Source of the DNA: Sporosarcina oncorhynchi
Lineage (GTDB): Bacteria > Bacillota > Bacilli > Bacillales_A > Planococcaceae
DNA length: 64,000 nt
Direction: 5' to 3'
Assembly: GCF_033304615.1 (NCBI RefSeq)
Contig: NZ_CP129118.1
Coordinates: 3,096,001 to 3,160,000, forward strand
Below, piece after piece: positions 51,027 to 60,835 of this stretch (position 1 is the stretch's first letter; the number at the start of each line of letters is the position of its first letter). The translations under genes were made by a program, and so were the position numbers. The notes under the pieces were generated by a model, which was not told the DNA's origin, searched no databases, and worked only from the letters and a program-made list of their open reading frames with translations.

Positions 51027-51080
51027 TTTACACAACGTTTACATTTTAACAACATCCACTTAACATTCATTCGTTATGCT
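51027..51080 (+). promoter_or_regulatory. PhoP box and promoter of pstSCA
   Basis: Half-sites at 11-bp period: TTTACA (51027), TTTACA (51038), weaker ACAACA (51049), TTAACA (51060). -10 TATGCT (51075-51080), again starting 10 bp after the last half-site ends, the same geometry as pstB. Confidence 0.85.
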
Positions 51081-51145
51081 GTAATTGTGAAAGGGAAAAC
51101 CTTTCATACCATAAAAGATTATTTACTTAGGGGAGGAAATTTTAC

Positions 51146-52156
51146 ATGAAGGTCAACAAATTTCTTTTATTCATGATTGTCGCAGCACTTACTGCAATCA
51201 TCGCAGCATGCGGGACAGAAGCGGATGATACGAATAAGGATGATAGCGCAGCAGGTAAGACTCCTGATAAAAATACAGCATCGGCACAAGATTCTGCGGC
51301 TGAAGATCTCGAAGGCAGTGTTGTCATCGACGGATCTGGAACGGTTTACCCGTTAATGGCTCGCTTAGCTGAAGAATATATGATTAACGAACAAGAAGGT
51401 GTATCAGTCGAAGTGAGCCGTGCAGGAACAAGCGCTGGCTTCAAGAAGTTCCTCGTTGAAAACGGAACGGATTTCAACGATGCTTCTCGTCAAATTAAAG
51501 ACGAAGAGGCTGCTGAAGCGGACAAGCTTGGCATTGAAGTAAAGGAATTGAAAGTAGCACTAGATGGTCTCACATTCGTTATCAACAAAGACAATGACTG
51601 GGCAAATGAAATGACACCGGAACAATTGGTTAGTATATTCCTAGCTGACGGTAATGTTGAGAAGTGGTCTGACATCAATCCAGAATGGCCAGATGAAAAG
51701 ATCAATGCAATGGGACCGAATGAAAATCACGGAACATATGAATTCTTCTATGAAAAAATTCTCGACAAACAAGATATGAACAGCAATGTAAACTTGCAAC
51801 AAGAATATTCAACACTTGTGAACTTAGTATCTGAAGACAAGAACGGCATCGCCTTTTTCGGATTCGGTTATTACGTTAACAATCAAGAGAAGCTTCAAGC
51901 TGTGGGCGTTGATTTCGGTAATGGCCCCGTTGAACCAGCACTTGATACGATTGCAGAAGACGGTGCTTACGCAGACTTCACTCGTCCAGTCTTCACATAC
52001 TTGAACGTCAATCATGCAAAAGAGAAACCGCAAGTACGTGACTATGCGATTTACGTTATGAACAATATCAATAAATTTGCAGGGGAAACAGGTTTTGCAC
52101 CTATTCCTGAAACTGAAGTGAAGGAAGTCATCAGCTTCTTAGAAGGCCTCAACTAA
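51146..52156 (+). CDS. pstS: Phosphate-binding lipoprotein PstS
   Basis: 336 aa. Lipobox IIAAC (residue ~22) after MKVNKFLLFMIVAALTA, an acidic Thr/Asp/Lys linker, then the periplasmic-binding fold: VVIDGSGTVYPLMARLAEEYM, RAGTSAGFKKFLVENGTDFNDASR (phosphate ligands) and IAFFGFGYYVNNQ. Captures phosphate outside the membrane for PstCA. GGGGAGG 8-9 bp before ATG. Confidence 0.95.
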   Translation: MKVNKFLLFMIVAALTAIIAACGTEADDTNKDDSAAGKTPDKNTASAQDSAAEDLEGSVVIDGSGTVYPLMARLAEEYMINEQEGVSVEVSRAGTSAGFKKFLVENGTDFNDASRQIKDEEAAEADKLGIEVKELKVALDGLTFVINKDNDWANEMTPEQLVSIFLADGNVEKWSDINPEWPDEKINAMGPNENHGTYEFFYEKILDKQDMNSNVNLQQEYSTLVNLVSEDKNGIAFFGFGYYVNNQEKLQAVGVDFGNGPVEPALDTIAEDGAYADFTRPVFTYLNVNHAKEKPQVRDYAIYVMNNINKFAGETGFAPIPETEVKEVISFLEGLN

Positions 52157-52234
52157 TCAAACACTTTTCACTGGAGGATGGGGCTACTGACAGCTCTCAT
52201 CCTCTTGTAACTTTGCGGAAGGGGAACTCTTACG

Positions 52235-53185
52235 ATGAACAGTGAATTCACAAAAACTAAACAGGTCAGTATTCGTGCCATAATTGACGAAAACCAGCGC
52301 GGTAATTCATTGCGCAGAAAAATTGAGCGGTTCATCCCTATAGGCCTCATGCTTATCGCATCGCTTTCTATCTTGACGACACTCGGCATAATCTGGACAC
52401 TGCTATCCGAGACAATCGAGTTTTTCCGACGGGTTCCGTTTTTGGAATTTTTCACAGGGACTACCTTAAAACCATTGAGTCAGAATCCTGAATTCGGCGT
52501 ACTTCCCTTGTTGATGGGCACGGTTACTTCATCTTTGATTGCTATGGTGGTCGCTGCCCCTATCGGACTGATGGCGGCGATTTACTTGAGCGAGTATGCC
52601 TCTCCCAAAGTACGAAAAATTGTTAAACCGCTACTTGAACTGCTTGCAGGGGTTCCGACGATAGTCTATGGCTTCTTCGCTTTTACATTCGTTACACCAC
52701 TACTACGGGAATTCATCCCTAGTTTGCAAGCGACGAATATATTGAGCCCCGGAATTGTCATGGGCGTCATGATTATCCCAATGATCGCCTCCCTATCAGA
52801 GGATGCGATGAGCTCCGTTCCAAACGCAATGCGCGAAGGGGCTTACGGCTTAGGCTCCACGAAACTTGAAGTGACACGTCGCGTAGTGATTCCTGCCGCT
52901 TTATCAGGCATTATTTCATCGTTCGTCCTTGGTATTTCACGTGCAATCGGTGAAACGATGATCGTCACAATAGCGAGTGGAAGTACAAAGAATTTTACCT
53001 TCGATGTAACGCAATCCATGCAGACGATGACCGCCTATATTGTTGAAGTGACTGGTGGAGACGCCGCGACTGGCTCAACTGTCTATTATAGTTTGTACGC
53101 AGTTGCAATGACGTTATTTGTTTTCACACTACTTATGAACCTTCTTGCACGATCAGTTTCGAAGAAATTCAGGGAGGAATACTAA
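52235..53185 (+). CDS. pstC: Phosphate ABC transporter permease PstC
   Basis: 316 aa, six predicted helices. PstC features: FFTGTTLKPLSQNPEFGVLPLLMGTV, PLLELLAGVPTIVYGFFAFTFVTPLL and the EAA-like loop EGAYGLGSTKLEVTRRVVIPAALSGIISSFVLGISRAIGETM. Pairs with PstA as the membrane channel. The pstA start is 1 bp after its stop. Confidence 0.95.
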   Translation: MNSEFTKTKQVSIRAIIDENQRGNSLRRKIERFIPIGLMLIASLSILTTLGIIWTLLSETIEFFRRVPFLEFFTGTTLKPLSQNPEFGVLPLLMGTVTSSLIAMVVAAPIGLMAAIYLSEYASPKVRKIVKPLLELLAGVPTIVYGFFAFTFVTPLLREFIPSLQATNILSPGIVMGVMIIPMIASLSEDAMSSVPNAMREGAYGLGSTKLEVTRRVVIPAALSGIISSFVLGISRAIGETMIVTIASGSTKNFTFDVTQSMQTMTAYIVEVTGGDAATGSTVYYSLYAVAMTLFVFTLLMNLLARSVSKKFREEY

Positions 53186-53186
53186 T

Positions 53187-54071
53187 ATGCAGCAACAGAG
53201 CGAACAAATACGGTTGCGCCATATGAAAGCGCGTCTTGTTCTCAATCAGTTTTCGAAATTCATCTTTATGCTAGCCGCCTTTTTCGGACTTTTCTTCCTT
53301 GTCATTTTGCTTGTACGTGTTGTGACGGAAGGAATCGGATCGATAAACATAGATTTTCTAACAGGAAAATTATCTACCCAACCTGAACGAGCTGGCATTA
53401 TGGGCGCAATTCTAGGAACGTTTTGGCTTATGCTCGTTGTCGCACCTGTAACAATGTTTTTAGGGGTCGGGACCGCCATTTACTTGGAGATGTATGCAAG
53501 GAAAGGGAAGTTGGTTGGCTTCATTCAGACGAATATATCAAACTTAGCCGGTGTCCCTTCGATAGTTTACGGTATCCTTGGTCTAACCGTTTTCGTGAGG
53601 ACTCTAGGACTCGGGAATGTCGTTCTTGCTGGTGGATTGACGATGTCACTTCTGATCTTGCCGATTGTCATCGTCTCTAGTCAAGAAGCCATTCGCTCTA
53701 TTCCCTTTTATTTGAGTGAAGCTTCCTACGGAGTCGGTGCTACGAAATGGCAGACGATACAACGAATCATTCTGCCCGCTGCCTTGCCTGGGATTCTTAC
53801 AGGCGCAATCCTATCACTGTCACGTGCAATCGGGGAAACTGCGCCTCTCGTCGTTATTGGTATTCCCGCACTGCTCATTCCGTTCCCCGGTGGCATTATG
53901 GATCGGTTTACCGTATTGCCGATGCAAATCTATTATTGGACACTTGACGCTTCACTCGTTGCGGAATACGCGAATCTCGCAGCCGCCACAATTATCGTTT
54001 TATTGCTGACATTATTCCTTTTGAATTCTGCAGCCATCATTATCCGCAATAAATTTCAACGTGTTTTCTAG
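53187..54071 (+). CDS. pstA: Phosphate ABC transporter permease PstA
   Basis: 294 aa, six helices; NLAGVPSIVYGILGLTVFVRTLGLG and EASYGVGATKWQTIQRIILPAALPGILTGAILSLSRAIGETAPLVVIG (EAA loop). ATG 53187 with GGGAGG 8 bp upstream is chosen over an earlier ATG inside pstC. No phoU or second pstB follows; the operon ends in a terminator. Confidence 0.95.
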   Translation: MQQQSEQIRLRHMKARLVLNQFSKFIFMLAAFFGLFFLVILLVRVVTEGIGSINIDFLTGKLSTQPERAGIMGAILGTFWLMLVVAPVTMFLGVGTAIYLEMYARKGKLVGFIQTNISNLAGVPSIVYGILGLTVFVRTLGLGNVVLAGGLTMSLLILPIVIVSSQEAIRSIPFYLSEASYGVGATKWQTIQRIILPAALPGILTGAILSLSRAIGETAPLVVIGIPALLIPFPGGIMDRFTVLPMQIYYWTLDASLVAEYANLAAATIIVLLLTLFLLNSAAIIIRNKFQRVF

Positions 54072-54083
54072 ACAATCAAAAAA

Positions 54084-54125
54084 CGGGAAGTAGAGGTGAT
54101 TTGTCCTCTGCTTCCCATTTTTCAT
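54084..54125. terminator. Bidirectional terminator between pstA and the GGDEF gene
   Basis: Stem GGGAAGTAGAGG / CCTCTGCTTCCC (one wobble) flanked by A-run on the left and ATTTTTC on the right; its right edge overlaps the stop of the converging gene. Confidence 0.85.
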
Positions 54126-55726
54126 TTGAACATGCGCGCAGCCAAGTTCTGGATTTTCACTAAAACTTCATCAGGCTTGAACGGCTTCATGATATAGTCA
54201 TCCGCTCCGAGCCAAAGGGCCATCTTAATATCCGTTTCGCTCGTTCGTGCCGTCATCATCGACACGAGCACATTCTTCTCATCATTCACTTGCTTCAGCC
54301 GGCCAAGTACTTCGAGACCGTCCATATGTGGCATCACACCATCAAGCAGTATGATGAAGTTCACATCGTTGCGATACCAATCCGAATCCAAGAAAGAGGG
54401 ACCATCTTCAAAAGTCTTGACTTTAATATCAATGTCCGGTGATGTCCATCCACCAAGCATATCGGAGAGCATTGTCCGGAAAAACAGATCATCGTCCACG
54501 ATGATGACTTGTAGTTTTCGTTTCATACTGACATTTTCAGCTGTAAAAATGACCGTTTTATCGCGGCCTGTCCGCTTGGCTTCATATAATGCGCGGTCTG
54601 CTGTTAAAACCATTTCTTTATCATCACCATCATACTGTGCAATTCCTGCAGAGAACGTAATGGAAAAGGCACCTGACTCTGCATCAAACACAAGCTGATT
54701 AAAAATCTCGTGGTACCTATTCACAAGCTTTTCTGCTTGCTCTGCCGTCGTATTAGAGAGAAGCGCAGCGAATTCTTCCCCACCATAACGGAACACTTTA
54801 TCGCCTTCTCTTTTTACGGATAGCAGCATCTCACCGAACTTACGCAAAACTTTATCACCCAAGATATGGCCATGTCGATCATTTACTTTTTTGAAGTGAT
54901 CAATATCCATCATAATAAGTGTATGTGGCAGGCCTGTACGATGGGTGACACTGCTGAATTCCTGAATACAATCGTCAAAATAGCGCCGGTTCCCCACACC
55001 TGTCAGTCCGTCGGTAAAGACAGATTCATCCATCGATTTTCTGAAATGTTCACGATTCAGTAAATAGGGGACAAATACATCCAGCTCGAGCGGCATCCGT
55101 ATGAATTCCATTCCGCCTTTTTCATAAGTCGCAATCCGATTTTCATTTGTGTAATTCTCGCTTAAAATCATAATCGGCACACGTTTTATAAGTGCGGTTG
55201 TAGCAATTTGGTCCAATATGTCAAAAGCCGACATATCAGGTAGGTCAAGTTCGGTGAATACATAGTTTGGGCGCATCGAATAAAATTGTTCGATGCCCCG
55301 TTTACCGCTCATCGCAACCAATACCTGCGCACCTAGCCGCTCCATCAGTTCTTTAATGTACGAGACAAATTCCAGGCTGTCACCGATGACTAAGATGAAA
55401 ACATCATCTTCAAATTGATCGATTGGCACCTCTGAAAAATCATAACTAGCCAGTTCCTTACCCATTTCAACAACTTCCCGCATACGTCCCCAGAAATTCC
55501 CCAAGGAAGTGAAAGGAATTCGATTATCACTGCTTGATGAAAGTTTCTCCAGCTGTGATTTTGAAAAGTGGACTACGCCTCCCATATCTAATTCTTGAGC
55601 CGTATCCATAAGTGAGGAGAGAAATGCATATAATTCATGTTCAGCAATGTAACTTTTGCTCTTCCACTCTTCGTATGTCTGCTCCAATCGATCGCGAAGT
55701 ACGTTTCGATAGCGTTCAAACTTCAT
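54122..55726 (-). CDS. REC-GGDEF-REC diguanylate cyclase
   Basis: 534 aa, no membrane segment. N-terminal ~105 residues are helical (Hpt-like or dimerisation). A receiver (~110-225: ILVIGDSLEFVSYIKELMERLG, NYVFTELDLPDMSAFDIL) follows, then GGDEF (~240-400: LTGVGNRRYFDDC, FRYGGEEFAALLSN with the active GGEEF site). The C-terminal receiver (~413-530) has VIIVDDDLFFRTML, ILLDGVMPHMDGLEVL and IMKPFKPDE. The first receiver has Glu at the phosphoacceptor position, the second has Asp. Makes c-di-GMP in response to a histidine kinase not encoded here. Confidence 0.9.
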   Translation of the reverse strand: MKFERYRNVLRDRLEQTYEEWKSKSYIAEHELYAFLSSLMDTAQELDMGGVVHFSKSQLEKLSSSSDNRIPFTSLGNFWGRMREVVEMGKELASYDFSEVPIDQFEDDVFILVIGDSLEFVSYIKELMERLGAQVLVAMSGKRGIEQFYSMRPNYVFTELDLPDMSAFDILDQIATTALIKRVPIMILSENYTNENRIATYEKGGMEFIRMPLELDVFVPYLLNREHFRKSMDESVFTDGLTGVGNRRYFDDCIQEFSSVTHRTGLPHTLIMMDIDHFKKVNDRHGHILGDKVLRKFGEMLLSVKREGDKVFRYGGEEFAALLSNTTAEQAEKLVNRYHEIFNQLVFDAESGAFSITFSAGIAQYDGDDKEMVLTADRALYEAKRTGRDKTVIFTAENVSMKRKLQVIIVDDDLFFRTMLSDMLGGWTSPDIDIKVKTFEDGPSFLDSDWYRNDVNFIILLDGVMPHMDGLEVLGRLKQVNDEKNVLVSMMTARTSETDIKMALWLGADDYIMKPFKPDEVLVKIQNLAARMFK

Positions 55727-55798
55727 TATCTCCGATACCTCCAGATCAATTAAATTGCCTAAGAGTTATTACGATTCGAATGACAAAATAACGTATGT

Positions 55799-57151
55799 TT
55801 ACGCTTCAGTGCCCATTTCTTCACGAACTACATTAGCAATGCGCGTGACATATCGTTCACAAGCTTCGTGATCTGTCGCTTCGACCATGACACGGACAAG
55901 TGATTCAGTTCCTGAAGGGCGGACAAGGACTCTTCCATTGCCGGCCATCTCTTCTTCCACTTGCTTAATCACTTCCACGACGCGTTCATTGTCTGCCACT
56001 TTGTTTTTATCTGTCACGCGGACGTTGACAAGTTCCTGAGGATAAATCGTCATTTCATTCGCAAGATCAGATAGTTTCCGACCTGTCTTTTTCATAATGT
56101 CTACGAGTTGCAAGCCTGTCAACAGACCGTCTCCAGTAGTATTGAAATCTAGGAAAACAATATGTCCGGATTGTTCTCCACCTAAATTGTAATTCCCTTT
56201 ACGCATTTCTTCGACTACGTATCGATCTCCGACAGCGGTTTTGACACTTGTCATGCCATTATCATCAAGCGCCTTGTAGAAACCAAGGTTACTCATTATC
56301 GTTGAAACAATCGTATTGGATTTCAGTCGATTTTTCGAATGAAGGAATTTGCCAATGATGAACATAATCTGATCGCCATCGATGACTCTGCCAAGTTCGT
56401 CAACCGCTATAAGGCGATCGCCATCTCCGTCGAATGCCAGACCAATATCAGCGTTTTTCTCAACAACAAGCTTACTTAATCCGTCCGGATGTGTTGAACC
56501 GACACCATCGTTAATGTTAAGGCCATTCGGTGAAGCACCGATTGTTGTAAGATCCGCATCCAGATCTGCGAAAATATGTGTCGCCAGCGTAGAAGTTGCT
56601 CCATGTGCGCAGTCAAGCGCAATGTGCAGACCTGTAAACTCTTCGTCCACTGTCTGTTTTAAGTATTGAATATATTTCTGTCCACCTTCGAAATAATCCG
56701 TCACGGTACCTACAGCGCCGCCAGTTGGACGTGGCAGATTGTCGGTTTCTTCGTTTAGTAGATTTTCGAATTCCTCTTCCTGCTCATCTGTCAGTTTGAA
56801 GCCATCTGCACCGAAAAACTTGATGCCGTTGTCTTCAACGGGATTGTGGGAAGCTGAAATCATTATGCCGGCTTCCGCATTCATCGCGCGGGTCAAATAA
56901 GCGACACCTGGAGTACTGATAACGCCAAGACGCATCACTTCTACTCCAATGGATAAAAGACCTGCAATTAATGCATTTTCCAACATATGACCTGAAATAC
57001 GCGTATCCCGACCAACAAGTACTTGGGACGTCTCATGTGAATCTCTCGTTAATAAATGGCCGCCAATTCTCCCTAATTTAAATGCAAGTTCAGGTGTCAG
57101 TTCTTTATTGGCAATTCCACGGACTCCATCCGTTCCAAAATACGTTGTCAT
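55799..57151 (-). CDS. glmM: Phosphoglucosamine mutase GlmM
   Basis: 450 aa. [20 protein letters not shown] at the N-terminus, the phosphoserine loop [18 protein letters not shown] (Ser ~101), metal loop [15 protein letters not shown] and sugar-binding [11 protein letters not shown]-terminal [15 protein letters not shown]. Converts glucosamine-6-phosphate to glucosamine-1-phosphate for UDP-GlcNAc. Third gene of the cdaA-cdaR-glmM operon conserved in Firmicutes; GlmM can bind and inhibit CdaA. Confidence 0.97.
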   Translation of the reverse strand: MTTYFGTDGVRGIANKELTPELAFKLGRIGGHLLTRDSHETSQVLVGRDTRISGHMLENALIAGLLSIGVEVMRLGVISTPGVAYLTRAMNAEAGIMISASHNPVEDNGIKFFGADGFKLTDEQEEEFENLLNEETDNLPRPTGGAVGTVTDYFEGGQKYIQYLKQTVDEEFTGLHIALDCAHGATSTLATHIFADLDADLTTIGASPNGLNINDGVGSTHPDGLSKLVVEKNADIGLAFDGDGDRLIAVDELGRVIDGDQIMFIIGKFLHSKNRLKSNTIVSTIMSNLGFYKALDDNGMTSVKTAVGDRYVVEEMRKGNYNLGGEQSGHIVFLDFNTTGDGLLTGLQLVDIMKKTGRKLSDLANEMTIYPQELVNVRVTDKNKVADNERVVEVIKQVEEEMAGNGRVLVRPSGTESLVRVMVEATDHEACERYVTRIANVVREEMGTEA

Positions 57152-57195
57152 AATCCATTCTCCCTTTCAATGCTGAGTTAACAGCTTCTTCATCA

Positions 57196-58485
57196 TTATG
57201 CCAGTTTAACTTCTAATGTAACTTCAACAGCAGATAGTTTCCAAGCGACGCCATTTGGAGCATTCACCGATAGTGGATAGCTGTGCTCTCCTTCAGAATC
57301 TGTCCCCGATGCGTCGAGCGTCACGGTCAAATCCGAGTTTTCCAATGAATTAATCAAATCTTGTTTGGCTGTGACAGTAACATCTACAACACCATTTGGA
57401 GGCTCAAGAAAGGAACTTGTGTATTTTTCATCAAGCCCTTTCACCGCAACAGGAACGTCCTTGAACTCTTTTGTTACGTCCACGTTACTATCTTCCTCTG
57501 TAGGCGGATCCATTGATATATCAGGCGGAGGATCTTCTCCTGTTTGAACCGTAACTGCCGCATTAACGGTCACTTTATCCTCCGAAATCTTTGAAACACC
57601 TTTAGGCTTCGGTAAAGTCAATTCGAATTTACCTGTTTCCACAATTTTCGAAATGTCGACGTCAACGTTTAGATTGCTTATTGAGTCTAACGTTTTCTTT
57701 GCTCCATATAACTTAACCGTCTTCAACTCCGTTGTAAGTGAATCGATTGTTATATTGTCTGCCGGCATACCGCGTTTACGCAATATAACCGGTACCTCTT
57801 TGCTATTCTCTTCGATTTCAACTTTAACATTTACATCAGCAGGTTCAATTGTCACATTCAACTTGTTGAGCTCACGGTCCAGTACTCGGACCTTTGCGCG
57901 TTGTTCAAATGATTTATTAATACCTTTATCTCCTGTTGCTGAAACCTTCACAAATTCGATTGCTTCAATAACACTCTTTGCACCTGTCACTTCAATTTCT
58001 GACGGATCTACTTCGAGTTTTACAACATTAAAGCTTTCCGCAAGTAATCTTTCATTCAATTCCGGATCTACTTTAAACGTTTTAGAAATCTTCTCTTCTA
58101 CAACAACATCAACAGTAGCCGGTTCCAATTTCACATTCAACTTTTCAGATAAGTTTTCTGTTTGGATACGAACGGTATGCTTACCGTTCGGAAGACTTCT
58201 CAAATCAACTTTCAAAATAAAGTCTTTCATCAATTTTGTGGACTGCACGATATTTGCCGGTCCCTCAATCGTTACGTCAACTGTTTCAGGCACACCTGAA
58301 ACAACAAGGTTTTCATTGTCATAGAACACTTCTACAGGAACATCTCGGATGGCATCCCACGTGTCACCTATTGTATTTCGGTTCGTTTTGGCATCATCCA
58401 CTTGTACGGAAAAGAATAAGATGATCGCAAGTGCCAGTGCCGTAAACCTCAGAAACCACGGTTTGTCCATGAACTTATCGATCAT
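57196..58485 (-). CDS. cdaR: CdaA regulator CdaR (YbbR domains)
   Basis: 429 aa. One N-terminal membrane helix (WFLRFTALALAIILFFSVQV) then several YbbR repeats outside (VPVEVFYDNENLVVSGVPETVDVTIEGP, KVDPELNERLLAESFNVVKLEVDPSEIEVTGAKSVIE split among repeats). Modulates the CdaA diadenylate cyclase from the outer face. Start overlaps the cdaA stop by 4 bp. Confidence 0.95.
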   Translation of the reverse strand: MIDKFMDKPWFLRFTALALAIILFFSVQVDDAKTNRNTIGDTWDAIRDVPVEVFYDNENLVVSGVPETVDVTIEGPANIVQSTKLMKDFILKVDLRSLPNGKHTVRIQTENLSEKLNVKLEPATVDVVVEEKISKTFKVDPELNERLLAESFNVVKLEVDPSEIEVTGAKSVIEAIEFVKVSATGDKGINKSFEQRAKVRVLDRELNKLNVTIEPADVNVKVEIEENSKEVPVILRKRGMPADNITIDSLTTELKTVKLYGAKKTLDSISNLNVDVDISKIVETGKFELTLPKPKGVSKISEDKVTVNAAVTVQTGEDPPPDISMDPPTEEDSNVDVTKEFKDVPVAVKGLDEKYTSSFLEPPNGVVDVTVTAKQDLINSLENSDLTVTLDASGTDSEGEHSYPLSVNAPNGVAWKLSAVEVTLEVKLA

Positions 58486-59312
58486 TTACGTTTCCTCCAT
58501 TTCCAGAACGGATTAGAAGTATCTTCACTCTCGGCACCAAACCAAGTTTCACGAAGTTGTTTTTCAAATTCTTCCATTGTTAGATTACGATTGATATCTC
58601 CGTTAGCAGTCAAACTGACTGCTCCCGTTTCTTCAGATACGACGATCGTGATAGCATCTGTCACTTCACTAAGACCTATCGCAGCCCGGTGTCTTGTTCC
58701 CAATTCTTTTGAAATGAATGGATTTTCGGATAGTGGCAAATAGCAACCCGCTGCCGCAATATGGTTCTTCTGAATAATGACTGCACCATCATGCAATGGT
58801 GTATTGGGTATGAAAATATTGATGAGTAATTCGGATGTAACATGTGAATTCATCTGGATTCCAGTTTCAATGTATTCACTTAAACCGGTCTCTTTTTCAA
58901 TTGAAATAAGGGCACCAATCCGTCGCTTCGCCATATAGCTAACCGACTTGTTGAAAGCTTCAATTAACCTGTCTCGTTCCTCTTCTTCCTGCATCGCAGA
59001 GCGTGCAAACAGACGTCCTCGTCCCAGTTGTTCAAGTGCCCGACGTATTTCTGGTTGGAAGAGGATAATTATAGCCAGGAAACCAAACATCAACACTTGG
59101 TCCATCATCCACTTCAATGTAACGAGTCCAAGATATTCGGTCAACATACGAGCGAACAGGATAACAAATATCCCTTTTAAAAGTTGAACGGCTTTCGTAC
59201 CTTTAATGATTGTGATCAATTTATAAAAGACGAACCAGACGAGAAGCACATCCACTATATTTTTAAGTATTTCAATCGGACTTGAGCTTATAATCGTTTC
59301 CCAAACTGGCAT
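58482..59312 (-). CDS. cdaA: Diadenylate cyclase CdaA
   Basis: 276 aa. Three N-terminal helices (~10-80), then the DAC domain with both catalytic motifs: NTPLHDGAVIIQ (DGA) and LGTRHRAAIGLSE (RHR). Makes c-di-AMP from two ATP at the membrane, controlling potassium and osmolyte balance and wall integrity. First gene of cdaA-cdaR-glmM. Confidence 0.97.
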   Translation of the reverse strand: MPVWETIISSSPIEILKNIVDVLLVWFVFYKLITIIKGTKAVQLLKGIFVILFARMLTEYLGLVTLKWMMDQVLMFGFLAIIILFQPEIRRALEQLGRGRLFARSAMQEEEERDRLIEAFNKSVSYMAKRRIGALISIEKETGLSEYIETGIQMNSHVTSELLINIFIPNTPLHDGAVIIQKNHIAAAGCYLPLSENPFISKELGTRHRAAIGLSEVTDAITIVVSEETGAVSLTANGDINRNLTMEEFEKQLRETWFGAESEDTSNPFWKWRKRK

Positions 59313-59396
59313 GCGCTTCCCTCACCTTCATCCCAAATTCTTATACATTAGTATAGCATAGAGGCACTGGCCTATGCTTTGAAAAAGCCGTACATG

Positions 59397-59440
59397 AAAG
59401 ATGATCGGCTGCAATTGTTCCAGGGCAGCCGATCATTCAA
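59397..59440 (-). terminator. Terminator of sigW-rsiW
   Basis: Perfect 11-bp stem ATGATCGGCTG / CAGCCGATCAT, 14-nt loop; moderate T content after it on the minus strand. Confidence 0.7.
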
Positions 59441-59445
59441 TTCAT

Positions 59446-60078
59446 CTATTCTGTTTCTGGTTCGATGCCCTTTGATGGGATGACATCCTTTACAAGCTCC
59501 TTGATCTTATACCAAAGCCAATCGAATGCTTTGTCAATTTCCTCGATATTGCCGGTGACGACTGCCGTCGAAGCCATATATTTAGAGCCGCGTATGACGG
59601 TCACATTGCCGTCCACTTCCCCTTCGATGCGGATGTTGCCATTCTTCACGACGAGATCGCCTTTTATGATTTCGCCTTCAGGAACGACAACGGTCTCCCC
59701 TTCGATGACAAGATTCGGCTGCTTTGTAAATGAAAACTGCTGATTATTGCTGAAGTTTGAAAAGAGTGTAGCACTCATCAGCAAGAAAAATAACGCTGCG
59801 GCTGCCATGAGTGGGTGTCTTCTTAAAATGCGCGATATGCCCGCTTGCGACTTTTCTTTTGGCAGACGTGACATGACGCCTGAGACAAAACCATCTGGTG
59901 CCTCTATTGGAGATGCGCTCTGAAGGAACAGCTCCGACATTTTGAATTCTTCCATTATGTCCTTACATTGCGGACATGTATTCAAATGTTCCTGTAATAG
60001 CTGCTCGTCTTCGCGGCTTATATCTCCGTCTAAATACGCGTGCATTAAATGGATAACTGGTTGCTGACACGTATTCAT
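59446..60078 (-). CDS. rsiW: Anti-sigma W factor RsiW
   Basis: 210 aa. Zinc anti-sigma domain (HLMHAYLDGDISREDEQLLQEHLNTCPQC, HxxxCxxC), one transmembrane helix (LMAAAALFFLLMSATLF, ~105-121) and an outer region with LVIEGETVVVPEGEIIKGDLVV. Holds SigW inactive until cut by envelope-stress proteases. ATG 60078 chosen (GGAGGG ~9 bp upstream); it follows sigW by 13 bp. Confidence 0.93.
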   Translation of the reverse strand: MNTCQQPVIHLMHAYLDGDISREDEQLLQEHLNTCPQCKDIMEEFKMSELFLQSASPIEAPDGFVSGVMSRLPKEKSQAGISRILRRHPLMAAAALFFLLMSATLFSNFSNNQQFSFTKQPNLVIEGETVVVPEGEIIKGDLVVKNGNIRIEGEVDGNVTVIRGSKYMASTAVVTGNIEEIDKAFDWLWYKIKELVKDVIPSKGIEPETE

Positions 60079-60091
60079 CCTTAATTCCCTC

Positions 60092-60655
60092 CTACATATT
60101 ACCCATTTGTTTCCGAAGAGCTTCTCGCCCACGGTGTACTCGGGTCTTTACGGTTCCTAGTGGTAGTTCCAAAATATCACTGATTTCTTGCAACGGTAAT
60201 TCTTCCATGTATCGTAGAATAATGACAGTTCGGTATTTATCCGGAAGCCTGCTGATTTCATATTGGACTCGATCTTGCGTTTCCATACGTTCAACTTCTT
60301 CTTCCGGCAGATCACCCGTTGCTGCAATTTGCGAATACATATTTAGTCCGTCTGTGCCTGGAACTGTCGCATCAAGAAAATAATCCGGTTTCTTTTTTCG
60401 AATCCGGTCGATGCATAAGTTTGTCGCAATCCGATACAGCCAAGTGGAAAATTTGCGTTTTTGATCATACGTATGGATATTTACATACGCTCTAACAAAC
60501 GCTTCTTGCGCAATGTCTTCCGCTTCTTGTGAGTTTCCGAGCATCCGGTAGCAAACTTGGTACAGCCTTTGTTGGAAAAGCGTGACAATCTCTCCGAATG
60601 CTTCCTGATTGCCTTTCATCACTTCATTTATTCGTTTATTGACCAATTCATCCAA
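60092..60655 (-). CDS. sigW: ECF sigma factor SigW
   Basis: 187 aa, region 2 (LYQVCYRMLGNSQEAEDIAQEAFVRAYVNIHTY, FSTWLYRIATNLCIDRIRKKKPDYFLDA) and region 4 (LPDKYRTVIILRYMEELPLQEISDILELPLGTVKTRVHRGREALRKQ), close to B. subtilis SigW. Controls the cell-envelope and antibiotic stress response. Autoregulated promoter present; operon with rsiW. Confidence 0.94.
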   Translation of the reverse strand: MDELVNKRINEVMKGNQEAFGEIVTLFQQRLYQVCYRMLGNSQEAEDIAQEAFVRAYVNIHTYDQKRKFSTWLYRIATNLCIDRIRKKKPDYFLDATVPGTDGLNMYSQIAATGDLPEEEVERMETQDRVQYEISRLPDKYRTVIILRYMEELPLQEISDILELPLGTVKTRVHRGREALRKQMGNM

Positions 60656-60691
60656 TGACTTTCATCCTCCGCTCTATGCGGCTGTTCCTTC

Positions 60692-60720
60692 TATACGGTT
60701 GAAGGGTTCAACAGGTTTCA
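60692..60720 (-). promoter_or_regulatory. SigW-type autoregulatory promoter
   Basis: Minus strand TGAAAC (60715-60720), 17-bp spacer, CGTATA (60692-60697): the SigW consensus, ~40 bp before the sigW start. Confidence 0.85.
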
Positions 60721-60793
60721 TTTTTTATGTATATTTTTTATTTTACCAAACTTTGAGAAGTATTTCCTTACTTATTGGAATTGTAGGTTGGAA

Positions 60794-60826
60794 TAAAAAA
60801 ACACCGCTTGGAGTGCTCCAAGCAAT
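60794..60826 (-). terminator. Terminator of rocF
   Basis: Stem GCTTGGAG / CTCCAAGC (tight loop, so inner pairs open) followed by GGTGTTTTTTT on the minus strand. Confidence 0.8.
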
Positions 60827-60835
60827 GCATTGTGA

